Source: Taklimakanibacter deserti
GTDB taxonomy: Bacteria > Pseudomonadota > Alphaproteobacteria > Rhizobiales > Aestuariivirgaceae
DNA: 64,000 nucleotides
NCBI GenBank assembly: GCA_003574785.1
Contig: QORU01000011.1
Coordinates: 1 to 64,000 of the forward strand
Reading direction: 5' to 3'
A model generated the notes under the pieces. It was not told the origin of the DNA. It saw only the letters and a list, made by a program, of their open reading frames with translations, and searched no databases. Positions 53,190 through 61,126 of this stretch are shown here, in pieces. The stretch's first letter is position 1. Each line of letters begins with the position of its first letter. The position numbers and the translations under genes are program-made.

Positions 53190-55443
53190 CTGTCACCTTT
53201 ACCGGCAAAGGTAGGTCGAAGGAAAATGTGGCGCCGCCCTCGGGATTGCTGTGCGCGAAAATCTTGCCGCCATGCGCCTGGATGATCCAGTTGCAGATCG
53301 GCAGGCCAAGGCCGAGACCCAGCGCCTTGGTCGTGTGAAACGGCTCGAACAGGCTTTTCAGGCTGTTCTCGGAAATGCCCTCGCCATTGTCGATGACCGA
53401 GATGCGCAATTTTCCCTTCTTCGTCATCTTGGTGACGATGCCGAGCCGTCTTTCGGCCGGGAGCTTGTGGCTCATGGCATCGCAGGCATTGACGATGAGG
53501 TTGAGGAGCACCTGCTGGAGCTGCACGGCATCGCCATCGATGAGGGTGCAGTCCCGGCACAATTCCCGGGTCACGGTGACGCCCTTGAGCACCAGGTCGC
53601 TGCGGGCGAGATCGAGCACGCTGGTGACGAGCTGGTTGATGTCGATCGGCGTCCGGGGCCCCTCCTCCCGCCGCAGCAAGGTGCGCAAATGGTGGATGAC
53701 GTCGCCCGCCCGCTTGTCGTCGTCGACGATATCCTCGAGGATCTGCCGGATCTCCGCGATGTCGTAGGGTTTCCTGGCGAGGATCCGCCGCGCCGCCTGG
53801 GCGTTGCTCAGTATCGCCGTCAGCGGCTGGTTGAGCTCATGCGCGAGCGCGCCCGACAGGGCGCCGAGGACCGACACGCGGGTCAGATGGGTGAGCTGCT
53901 TGCGCTGCTCGATCGCCTCATGCTCGGCGAGCTTGCGCTCGGTGATGTCCATGAGCACGCCGAGAAGCCGGCCAGCTCTGCCGCCGCTCTGTTTCCTCGG
54001 GCTCGCCCGCGAGGCGAGCCATTTGATCGTCCCGTCCTTCTGGGGAAGGCCATATTCTGCTTCGCACTGGGTGCCGGTCGTCATCGCCTTCAGCATCCGG
54101 GCCACGGCGAGGGTACGATCCTCGTCCTGCAGGCAGTTCAGGAACTGCTCGCGCGGAATGATTGCGTCGTTGCCCAATCCCAGCAGCTCCCGGCAGTGCT
54201 CCGACGTCCACACCTTGTCGGTGATCGGATCCCACTCCCATAGACCCAGATTGGCGGCCGATACGGAAAGCTCGATCTTATCGCGGTTGTCGGTCGCCGT
54301 TTGTTCGGCGCGCCGGCGTTCGCGCACCTCGCGATAAAATCTCAGCACCAGGTAACAGAGCCCCAGGAACACCGCCGCGGCGCCGAGGATCACCTCCCTG
54401 TATTGGACCCAGGGCGACACAGGTTTGAAGCGGACCTCGACGCCCGGGGGCAACGCTGATTCCGGCAGGCCCCAGCGCTCGAGCGCGCGCCAGTCGACGA
54501 TGAAATTGTGCGACCTGGAGAGTTCGATAGTGGGCTGGGTGGCGCCGGCCAGCTTTTTCAGCGTCATATCGCCGACCTGGCGGCCGACCGCCTCAAACGT
54601 GTCCATATGGCCGCCGACGATGCCGCGTCCGATCAGCGTGTCATAGACGCTGTAGACGGGCGCCTTGGTGACGCCGAAGATCTTGTCCGCGACATCGCGC
54701 GGCAGGTAGCGCACACCTTCACCATCCTCGAAAACAGTCAGATACAGGACGGCCGTGTCTTCGGGCAGTGTTGCAATGCGGTTCAAGAGCTCGGCCATCG
54801 GCAGGCCGGCGAGATAGGAAAAACGGTATTTGCTGGAAAAGCCGTAGAATTTCGCCCGCGCCGTCATTTCCCACTGCTTGTCGAATGGCGAGGCGCCGGT
54901 GACGACCACGACATGCTTGAGAGAGGGCTGAAGTCTCTCCATCAGTTCGAGGGTCTTCACGATGTCGAAGTAGCTGACGACCCCGCTTATGCTGCTGTTG
55001 GTGAGGACGCGTTCCTCGCTGATGCCACCAAAGACGACATTGCTCGGCGAAACCAGGTAGGGTTCGCGGTCGATGAGGAAGGAAAGCGCCTCCGGGCCGA
55101 TCGCGATCGCGGCATGAAAATGCGTCCTGGCGAATTTGGCGCGCAGATGTTGTTCGTCCTGCTGCCGATAGGCCTCGCCCGGAAAGCGCATGGCATCGAG
55201 GAATTCATAATAGACACGGACACTCGGATCCGTCCTCAGGACGCTTTCGAGCCCTATGACCAGCGCCTGGCTTGCCGGAAGCTCAGGCTGGGTCGATGAA
55301 AGGACGAGGACATTGCGCACATGCTCGGCCGCCTGCCCCGGCACTGATGCCGTTTGCCCATGGGCCAGAAATAAAAAACAGAATATCGCGATTGCGCCCG
55401 ACAACCGGCGCCTCCACTTGGAACGGTCTGGCGTCAACCCCAA
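53155..55443 (-). CDS. Hybrid sensor histidine kinase with ABC-substrate-binding-like and PAS domains
   Basis: A 762-residue kinase with a signal anchor, a periplasmic ABC_sub_bind-type domain (about 45-325), a helix (about 350-372), a PAS domain with PAC (about 390-510, GLWEWDPITDKVW), the phospho-acceptor His in LAHELNQPLTAI, and ATPase boxes NLIVNACDAM, VIDNGEGI and GLGLGLPICNWI. The sensory domain should bind a small exported or imported molecule. The TTG start at 55443 is supported by GAGGTCAAAG. It is paired with the regulator downstream. Confidence 0.88.
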   Translation of the reverse strand: MGLTPDRSKWRRRLSGAIAIFCFLFLAHGQTASVPGQAAEHVRNVLVLSSTQPELPASQALVIGLESVLRTDPSVRVYYEFLDAMRFPGEAYRQQDEQHLRAKFARTHFHAAIAIGPEALSFLIDREPYLVSPSNVVFGGISEERVLTNSSISGVVSYFDIVKTLELMERLQPSLKHVVVVTGASPFDKQWEMTARAKFYGFSSKYRFSYLAGLPMAELLNRIATLPEDTAVLYLTVFEDGEGVRYLPRDVADKIFGVTKAPVYSVYDTLIGRGIVGGHMDTFEAVGRQVGDMTLKKLAGATQPTIELSRSHNFIVDWRALERWGLPESALPPGVEVRFKPVSPWVQYREVILGAAAVFLGLCYLVLRFYREVRERRRAEQTATDNRDKIELSVSAANLGLWEWDPITDKVWTSEHCRELLGLGNDAIIPREQFLNCLQDEDRTLAVARMLKAMTTGTQCEAEYGLPQKDGTIKWLASRASPRKQSGGRAGRLLGVLMDITERKLAEHEAIEQRKQLTHLTRVSVLGALSGALAHELNQPLTAILSNAQAARRILARKPYDIAEIRQILEDIVDDDKRAGDVIHHLRTLLRREEGPRTPIDINQLVTSVLDLARSDLVLKGVTVTRELCRDCTLIDGDAVQLQQVLLNLIVNACDAMSHKLPAERRLGIVTKMTKKGKLRISVIDNGEGISENSLKSLFEPFHTTKALGLGLGLPICNWIIQAHGGKIFAHSNPEGGATFSFDLPLPVKVTDEPAASHSLSG

Positions 55444-55676
55444 CTTTGACCTCGAAACCGCTGTCGGCGTTCCGCGACTTGCCCGCTCTCACCCGTCCCA
55501 AGTGATACGAAAAGCGCTGGTCGGCGCCCCCGTAGCGCAGTCAAAACGGCAGTAACATACCGAATTTATTTGCGGTTCGGAGAATAGGCCAAATATTGAT
55601 GCATGATCAAGTGTACCAATACTGGATAAATTTCAACTAAATCGGAAGTTGCGCAGTCGATACGGGAGCTCATGAA

Positions 55677-56696
55677 TCAGGGTTCGAAAGCGAAAACACG
55701 CCCCCAGTCGCGCTTCATATCGACGACCGTCCAGCCCTTGGACTGGGCTTCGTCCAGCGCCTTGTCGAGCTTGCCGATATGGGATTGCCGGTCATAGGCC
55801 CATTCCCGCTCGGCATCCGTATGATGGACGAGCCCCATGAAGCGCGGGCCCTCTTCCGCCGCGGTCCATTCGAGCATCTGCTGGTCGCCGTCGGAATTGC
55901 CGAAAGCGAAGATCGGACGCCGGCCGATGAAGCGGTTGATTCCGACCGGCTTGCCGGGCCCGTCGTCGATGAATTCGACCTTCGCCTCTTTCATGAGCAC
56001 GGGCTTGCCGTCAGGTCCCATCTCGAATTTCACCACGCCAGACGAGCCGACCACTTGCTCGGGCGGGATGCCATAGGTTTTCTCGGTCCAAGGCCGCATG
56101 AACTCGATGCCGCCGCCCGACACGATGAAGGTCTTGAAGCCCTTGGACCGCAGAAAGCCGAGAAGCTCGAGCATCGGCTTGTAGACGAGGTCCGTATAGG
56201 CCTTGTCGAAACGCGGATGCCGGGCCGTCGCGATCCAATCCGTGACCGTCTTGGTGAATTCCTCCGTCGTCATGCCGGTATGCGTTGCCGCCATGATCTC
56301 GAGCACCCCTTTTTCGCCCGAGGCCATGACCGCTTTGATATCTCCCTCGATTATACCCTTGAATGGCTGCTTGTCCTTCCATTCGGGATGCCCGGGCGCC
56401 AGCGCCTTCACCTGGTCGATGGCGAAGGCGACCTGGAAATAGATCGGCTGCTCCGCCCACAGCGTCCCGTCATTGTCGAAAGTGGCGATGCGCCGATCGG
56501 GTGGGACGAAATCCGCTCCTCCCTCCTTGGTGACGCGGTCCACGAAATCGACGATCGATTGCTTGACCGGGCCGGCATTCCAGGAGGGCAACGGCTCCGC
56601 CTGGGCGACGGCACCTTGGCTCGCCATGCCGCCGAGCACAGCGGCGCTCATTCCCAAAACGATGCTTCGCCTGGTCAATCCGTATTGCGGGCTCAT
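55677..56696 (-). CDS. Tat-exported HAD-family phosphatase
   Basis: A 339-residue protein with a twin-arginine signal (LTRRSIVLGMSAAVLGG) and a HAD fold of the phosphoserine phosphatase class. Motif I is ATFDNDGTLW, motif II IVSGGG and motif IV FAFGNSDGD. It would act as a periplasmic phosphatase. It lies 27 bases downstream of the formylglycine-generating enzyme gene and should share its transcript. Confidence 0.88.
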   Translation of the reverse strand: MSPQYGLTRRSIVLGMSAAVLGGMASQGAVAQAEPLPSWNAGPVKQSIVDFVDRVTKEGGADFVPPDRRIATFDNDGTLWAEQPIYFQVAFAIDQVKALAPGHPEWKDKQPFKGIIEGDIKAVMASGEKGVLEIMAATHTGMTTEEFTKTVTDWIATARHPRFDKAYTDLVYKPMLELLGFLRSKGFKTFIVSGGGIEFMRPWTEKTYGIPPEQVVGSSGVVKFEMGPDGKPVLMKEAKVEFIDDGPGKPVGINRFIGRRPIFAFGNSDGDQQMLEWTAAEEGPRFMGLVHHTDAEREWAYDRQSHIGKLDKALDEAQSKGWTVVDMKRDWGRVFAFEP

Positions 56697-56723
56697 GGAA
56701 AACCTCCGCTCGCGTCACTCATC

Positions 56724-57707
56724 TCAGTCTCCGCCGTTGGCGCGCAGAATGCAGCGAAAGCCGACATGACAGGTCGATGTATCTGTGGGCTGCGCCATGC
56801 GGGCTGCCGGGCGATAGCGGTGGCAATAATTCGGCGCGCAGAGATAGGAGCCGCCCTTCATCACTCGGCGGGGGATCCGGATGGCATCTTCCGCGCTGTG
56901 GCTCTCTTCGCGCTCGCCGCCGCGCGGATTGTGCATCGTGCAGCAGGGGCTGTCGATGCGGCCATGCTCCTGATACCAGTCCGAGGTCCATTCCCAAACA
57001 TTGCCGGCCATGTCATGGAGACCATAGCCATTGGCGGGAAAGGAGCCGACGGGTGCCGTCCATTCATACCCGTCCTCGATCTTGTTCTGGATGGGAAACT
57101 CGCCCTGCCAGCTATTGGCCATGAATTGCCCGCCCGGCGCGAAATCGTCGCCCCATGTATATTCGGCGCCGTCGAGCCCGCCACGCGCGGCATATTCCCA
57201 TTCGGCCTCGCTCGGCAGCGCCTTGCCCACCCAGCGCGCATAGGCCTCGGCGTCCTCATAGGCGACATGGACCACGGGGTGATCCTCGAGGCCCTTGATC
57301 GTGCTGGCGGGGCCACGCGGATGGCGCCAATTGGCGCCCCGCACATAAATCCACCAGTTGTAGCGGTTTTTGAGATCGACACGCTGCTTGGGCTTGTGGA
57401 ACATGACCGAGGACGGCGCCAGGAGCTCAGGCTTGGCGCCGGGATAATCGGCCGGGTTAGCCGGCTTTTCCGCCAGCGTGACATGGCCGGTCTCCGCCAC
57501 GAAACGGCTGAAGTCACGGTTGGTGACGGCATATTGATCGATCCAGAAACCATCGACGCTGACCTTGTGCGCGGGGGCTTCTTCCGGATAGTGCCGGTCC
57601 GAGCCCATCAGGAAGGTGCCGCCCGGAATCCATTTCATGCCTTCGCGTGCCGAAGCCTCATGGGCGGTGCGCTTTGTCCGGTTATCCATCTCATCGACTC
57701 CGTTCAT
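56724..57707 (-). CDS. Formylglycine-generating enzyme (SUMF1 family)
   Basis: A 327-residue FGE-sulfatase fold protein: GMKWIPGGTFLMGSD opens the domain, GNVWEWTSDWY and RVMKGGSYLCAPNYCHRYRP close it. Both active-site cysteines (Cys290 and Cys295, spacing as in human Cys336/Cys341) are kept, so it is a likely true FGE, unlike many look-alikes. FGEs turn a Cys in CxPxR into formylglycine. No sulfatase is encoded in the window. Its ATG at 57707 overlaps the stop of the receiver-only regulator. Confidence 0.9.
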   Translation of the reverse strand: MNGVDEMDNRTKRTAHEASAREGMKWIPGGTFLMGSDRHYPEEAPAHKVSVDGFWIDQYAVTNRDFSRFVAETGHVTLAEKPANPADYPGAKPELLAPSSVMFHKPKQRVDLKNRYNWWIYVRGANWRHPRGPASTIKGLEDHPVVHVAYEDAEAYARWVGKALPSEAEWEYAARGGLDGAEYTWGDDFAPGGQFMANSWQGEFPIQNKIEDGYEWTAPVGSFPANGYGLHDMAGNVWEWTSDWYQEHGRIDSPCCTMHNPRGGEREESHSAEDAIRIPRRVMKGGSYLCAPNYCHRYRPAARMAQPTDTSTCHVGFRCILRANGGD

Positions 57708-58117
57708 CTGACGGCCCGCTCCCGCGCTTTTGCGATGCCCGCCCCCTTCACCTGGGCGATCCTGGCAATCGACGACATCAGCACCTGCTCGTCGACGGGC
57801 TTGGTCAGATAGGCGATGGCGCCGGCCGCCAGGCATTCGGCGCGGGCGTGAGGCGCGTCATGGCCGGTGATGATGATGACCGAAACCGACATGCCCTTGC
57901 TCGCCAGGTGCTGCTGCGCTTCGAGGCCGCTCATGCCCGGCATATGCAGGTCGACGATGGCGCAATGCGGCCGGAACGCGGGACAATCGGCGACGAACTC
58001 GCCGCCCGAGCCGTAGGCTTTCGCCTCGAACCGGGACGCACGCAGCAGCCGATAGAGGGCGCCACGGACGGAGGCGTCGTCATCCACGATTGCGATACGA
58101 GTGGGCGTCTTGGCCAT
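57704..58117 (-). CDS. Receiver-only response regulator
   Basis: A 137-residue single receiver domain of the FixJ type with phospho-acceptor Asp56 (AIVDLHMPGMSG), VDDDASVRG acidic pocket and TKPVDEQ lysine. No DNA-binding domain follows. It may act as a phosphate sink or switch for the nearby kinase. The ATG at 58117 fits; longer frames are rejected. It heads an operon with FGE and the HAD phosphatase. Confidence 0.82.
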   Translation of the reverse strand: MAKTPTRIAIVDDDASVRGALYRLLRASRFEAKAYGSGGEFVADCPAFRPHCAIVDLHMPGMSGLEAQQHLASKGMSVSVIIITGHDAPHARAECLAAGAIAYLTKPVDEQVLMSSIARIAQVKGAGIAKARERAVR

Positions 58118-58151
58118 CACTTGGCCCTTAACGCAATCACTTGTCCGGCAA

Positions 58152-58170
58152 TAGTTGGACCTAGGACCTA
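58152..58170 (-). promoter_or_regulatory. Regulon motif copy 4, upstream of the receiver/FGE/HAD operon
   Basis: Read toward the gene: TAGGTCC-TA-GGTCCAACTA, 35 bases before the start of the receiver gene. Confidence 0.6.
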
Positions 58171-58215
58171 GGCGTGTGGTTTTTCCACTCTTTCCGGACC
58201 TCTTCCTTAACGGAT

Positions 58216-58234
58216 CGTCCCCTAAGTCCAATAG
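58216..58234 (+). promoter_or_regulatory. Regulon motif copy 5 (degenerate), upstream of the membrane protein
   Basis: GTCCCC-TA-AGTCCAATAG matches the motif with two changes in the conserved half and points at the membrane protein gene, 37 bases ahead. It is weaker than the other copies. Confidence 0.4.
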
Positions 58235-58270
58235 CTCGCCCTGAGATCAGGACATACCCTCGACCGCCAT

Positions 58271-59428
58271 ATGGACTTCCTGGCATTCCACGGCGGGCCG
58301 TTCTTCGAGCTGCAGCGGCGGTTGCGGCTGTTGCAAATCAATGCCTTGAGCGCCGGCAAGCGCGCCGTGATCTTCGTCCTTCTCGCCTGGCTCGTCCCGT
58401 GCCTGATTGCGCTCGCCGAGGGCCATGGCTGGGGCCCTGTCGAGCAGCGCCCGTTCCTGCGCGATCCGATGACCTGGGCCCGGTTCTTGATCGCGATCGC
58501 CATGTTCATCCTGGCGGAGAGAGCCGTCGAGCGGCAGCTGCGCACGATACTGAAACAGTTCTGGAACGCGCCGCTTCTCCTGCCGTCTTCATCCGACGAT
58601 GCCGCCAAAGCCGTCACCAAAGCGCTGGCGGCGCGCGACTCTTTCTGGGCCGAGGTCGTGTGCGCGCTTCTGGCCGTCATCGCCGTCATCACCGCTTACA
58701 CTCTTTTGAAACAAGCCGAAGCGCTCTCCTGGGCGGTCGTCGACGATGGGCAATCGCGCCGGCTGTCGCTCACCGCCTGGTGGTGCCTCTTGGTGAGCAC
58801 GCCTTTGTTCTGGTTCCTGTTCCTGCGCGGTCTGTGGCGACACAATGTCTGGGCGCAACTGCTCAGGTCGCTGGCGCGGCTCGATCTGCGATTGACCGCG
58901 ACCCATCCCGATGGCAAGGGCGGGCTTGCTTTCGTCGGCGATTATCCCAATGCCTTCGCCATGTTCGTCTTCGGCGTCAGCTGCGTCATTGGCGCTGTGC
59001 TGAGCCATCAGCTATTGCATGAGACGATCAGCATGACGGTCTATGGATCGATCATGACCGCGTGGCTCGTGATCGTGTTCGCGTTTTTCTCCTATCCGCT
59101 ACTCGCCTTCACGCCGCCCCTCGCCCGGCTCAAGCAATCCGCTTTGCTCCTGGCGGCCACGCAGGCGACGAACTTTCACCGCTCGGCCGAGCACAAACTC
59201 CTGGGCCGGAACGTGGTCGCGGATGATCGGAAGGACGACGGCAAGGAGGAGATCCCGGATCCTTCCAAATTCTACGATGCGGCGAAGAAGATGTCCGCCT
59301 ATTTACTGAACCGCTCGGCGCTCGTTCCCGCGGCGGCTGCGGCCGTGCTGCCGCTGGCGGCGGCCGGCGCCACCACGCTCCCCTACAAGGAGATATTCGC
59401 CCTGGTGAAGAAACTGCTGCTCCTCTGA
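58271..59428 (+). CDS. Polytopic membrane protein of unknown function
   Basis: A 385-residue inner-membrane protein with about six transmembrane segments (near 31-50, 72-88, 130-150, 175-195, 235-255, 260-290) and a soluble C-terminus with a charged DDRKDDGKEEIPDPSKFYD loop. I recognise no family. It reads divergently from the receiver/FGE/HAD operon and has a degenerate copy of the motif upstream, so it probably belongs to the same system. Confidence 0.7.
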   Translation: MDFLAFHGGPFFELQRRLRLLQINALSAGKRAVIFVLLAWLVPCLIALAEGHGWGPVEQRPFLRDPMTWARFLIAIAMFILAERAVERQLRTILKQFWNAPLLLPSSSDDAAKAVTKALAARDSFWAEVVCALLAVIAVITAYTLLKQAEALSWAVVDDGQSRRLSLTAWWCLLVSTPLFWFLFLRGLWRHNVWAQLLRSLARLDLRLTATHPDGKGGLAFVGDYPNAFAMFVFGVSCVIGAVLSHQLLHETISMTVYGSIMTAWLVIVFAFFSYPLLAFTPPLARLKQSALLLAATQATNFHRSAEHKLLGRNVVADDRKDDGKEEIPDPSKFYDAAKKMSAYLLNRSALVPAAAAAVLPLAAAGATTLPYKEIFALVKKLLLL

Positions 59429-59458
59429 CATAATGGCGGGGGAGCGCCGACGCTGCCC

Positions 59459-59476
59459 GTGCCCTTGGTCCAACTT
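59459..59476 (+). promoter_or_regulatory. Regulon motif copy 6
   Basis: GTGCCC-TT-GGTCCAACTT. It points at the triple RidA gene, about 345 bases ahead. Confidence 0.5.
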
Positions 59477-59501
59477 GGATTGGGTCGGCATTGATCGCAA
59501 G

Positions 59502-59520
59502 CTCCCCAAGGTCCAACTAG
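59502..59520 (+). promoter_or_regulatory. Regulon motif copy 7
   Basis: CTCCCC-AA-GGTCCAACTA. It points the same way as copy 6, with a TATATC segment 12 bases after it that could be a -10 element. Confidence 0.55.
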
Positions 59521-59819
59521 ACCGTTTCTTCTTATATCCGCACTGTTTGCGCACAGGGGCGCCACCGCCGGTCGTACGGAACTAGCGCCGTGCGCCGCGG
59601 TTGTCGGCACGACGCAGGGCAGGCCTTGGCTCATATGTGATCGGCTCGCAGGCCCACTTTGCGAGCGATGGTCTCCCACTCGGATCCCGGAAGGCGTCCG
59701 GGTGGGAGCGCCGTTGCTCGGCGCTGGGCACCGCCATGCACTTTGGGATATGACGAAGCTTGCCTTGGCCGCAGGCTCGGGCTTCTTCTCTCACCACCAC
59801 GTCATGAAAGGATCGCATC

Positions 59820-61058
59820 TTGGAGAAACAGCATGCTTGGCCGGAGGACCACTGGAGCTGGCCGGTTCACGTCAGCCATAAGCATGGCGTGCGCTGCGGA
59901 CAGATGATCTGGGTCGGCGGGCAAGTCGACATCACCAGCAAAGGCGAGGTCAACAATCCTGACGACCTCCCCGTCCAGGTCGGAAACAGCATGCGAAACT
60001 TCGAGCGGGTCCTGCAGGAGCTCGGCTGCGAGCTGACCGATCTCGTCAAACTGCTGTGCTTCTATGTCAATGACGGCTCGCTCGATGAGCGCGAATTCCT
60101 CGCGATGGTGGCGAAGGCCCTGCCCGCCGACGCACGCCCCGCGATCACCGCCGTGCCGATTCCCTATCTCGCCTATCCCGGCATGATCGTCGAGATCGAG
60201 GGCTATGCGATGAAGGCAGCCGACGGTGCCAGCCTGCCGCGCGCCTTCGCCGAAGCGCCTGAGCTTTCGCCGCTGCCCGCAACCTTCGCGAAGGCCTTGC
60301 GCTGCGGGAAGATGATCTTCGTCAGCGCGCAGACGCCGGTCGGCGACAAGAGTGAGCTTGTCCACAAGGGCGACATCGTCGCCCAGACGAAGCAGGTGAT
60401 GCGGCAGATCGGCATCGCGCTCAAAGATTTCGGAGCCGATTTCGACGATGTGGTCAAGCTGAACCGCTGGTATGTGGGCTCAGGCACGGTCGAGGATTTC
60501 GAGCCCGCGGCCCTGGCCTGTGCGGCTCATTTCAACGAGCCGGGCCCGGCCGCCACCGGCATACCGCTGCCGCGCCATGCGCAGAACGGGCAGCAGATCA
60601 AGATCGAGGTCGTCGCCATGCTCGGCGAGGACGGAAGCCGCCTGCCACGCCGCCATGTGTGGCCCGAGAGCCTGTGGGACTGGACCACGCATTTGCCCTA
60701 CAAGCACGGTCTCAAATGCCACGACATGATCTTCCTCGGCGGCCAGGTGTCGCTCGACAAGCAGGGCAAGGCGGTCGAGCCCGGCAATCTGAAAGCCCAG
60801 ACGCGCCAGGCGATGGTCCATATCGGCACCATTCTGAAGGAGCTTGGCGCCGATTATGCGGATGTCTGCAAGATCACGACCATGTATGAGGGCAAGAGCT
60901 CCTATGACGTGCTGCACGACAACCTGCTCATCCGCTCGTCCTTCTTCGAGGAACCCGGCCCGGCGACGACCGGCATCCCGCTGCCGGCCCTCGCCTATCC
61001 GAGCATGGTCATCGAGATCGACGCTTTCGCCATGACCGAGCCGGATCGCACGAGCTGA
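59820..61058 (+). CDS. Triple RidA (YjgF/YER057c/UK114) domain protein
   Basis: A 412-residue protein made of three RidA-like domains (about 1-135, 136-275 and 276-412), each ending with a similar strand (PYLAYPGMIVEIEGYAM; PRHAQNGQQIKIEVVAM; PALAYPSMVIEIDAFAM). Domain one keeps an Arg in the ARPAITAVPI position that can correspond to the catalytic Arg of RidA; domains two and three have Thr-Gly-Ile there. RidA proteins hydrolyse reactive imines. The TTG start is supported by AAAGGA. Fusion of three units in one chain suggests an internal trimer. Confidence 0.82.
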   Translation: MEKQHAWPEDHWSWPVHVSHKHGVRCGQMIWVGGQVDITSKGEVNNPDDLPVQVGNSMRNFERVLQELGCELTDLVKLLCFYVNDGSLDEREFLAMVAKALPADARPAITAVPIPYLAYPGMIVEIEGYAMKAADGASLPRAFAEAPELSPLPATFAKALRCGKMIFVSAQTPVGDKSELVHKGDIVAQTKQVMRQIGIALKDFGADFDDVVKLNRWYVGSGTVEDFEPAALACAAHFNEPGPAATGIPLPRHAQNGQQIKIEVVAMLGEDGSRLPRRHVWPESLWDWTTHLPYKHGLKCHDMIFLGGQVSLDKQGKAVEPGNLKAQTRQAMVHIGTILKELGADYADVCKITTMYEGKSSYDVLHDNLLIRSSFFEEPGPATTGIPLPALAYPSMVIEIDAFAMTEPDRTS

Positions 61059-61077
61059 AGCATGATCCGGAAAATTA

Positions 61078-61105
61078 AAGCGTGATGGTTGGAACCATCA
61101 CGCTT
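61078..61105 (-). terminator. Terminator of the large repeat protein gene
   Basis: A perfect 13-bp stem AAGCGTGATGGTT/AACCATCACGCTT with a two-base centre. On the minus strand it is followed by TTAATTTT. It lies 21 bases after the stop codon at 61127. Confidence 0.7.
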
Positions 61106-61126
61106 AAAGAGAGCACGCCGATCCGG

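Larger units (their letters stand above)
59429..59819. other. Intergenic region with two motif copies and a leader hairpin
   Basis: No gene is supported in these 391 bases. Two GGTCCAACT motifs lie at 59459-59476 and 59502-59520, 43 bases apart. A CTCCCAC/GTGGGAG hairpin with inner CCGG pairs lies in the long leader of the RidA-like gene. Confidence 0.6.

Noticed and set aside
55596..55610. FNR/FixK box TTGAT...ATCAA upstream of the histidine kinase gene
   Set aside because: The spacing between the arms is five bases, not the required four.
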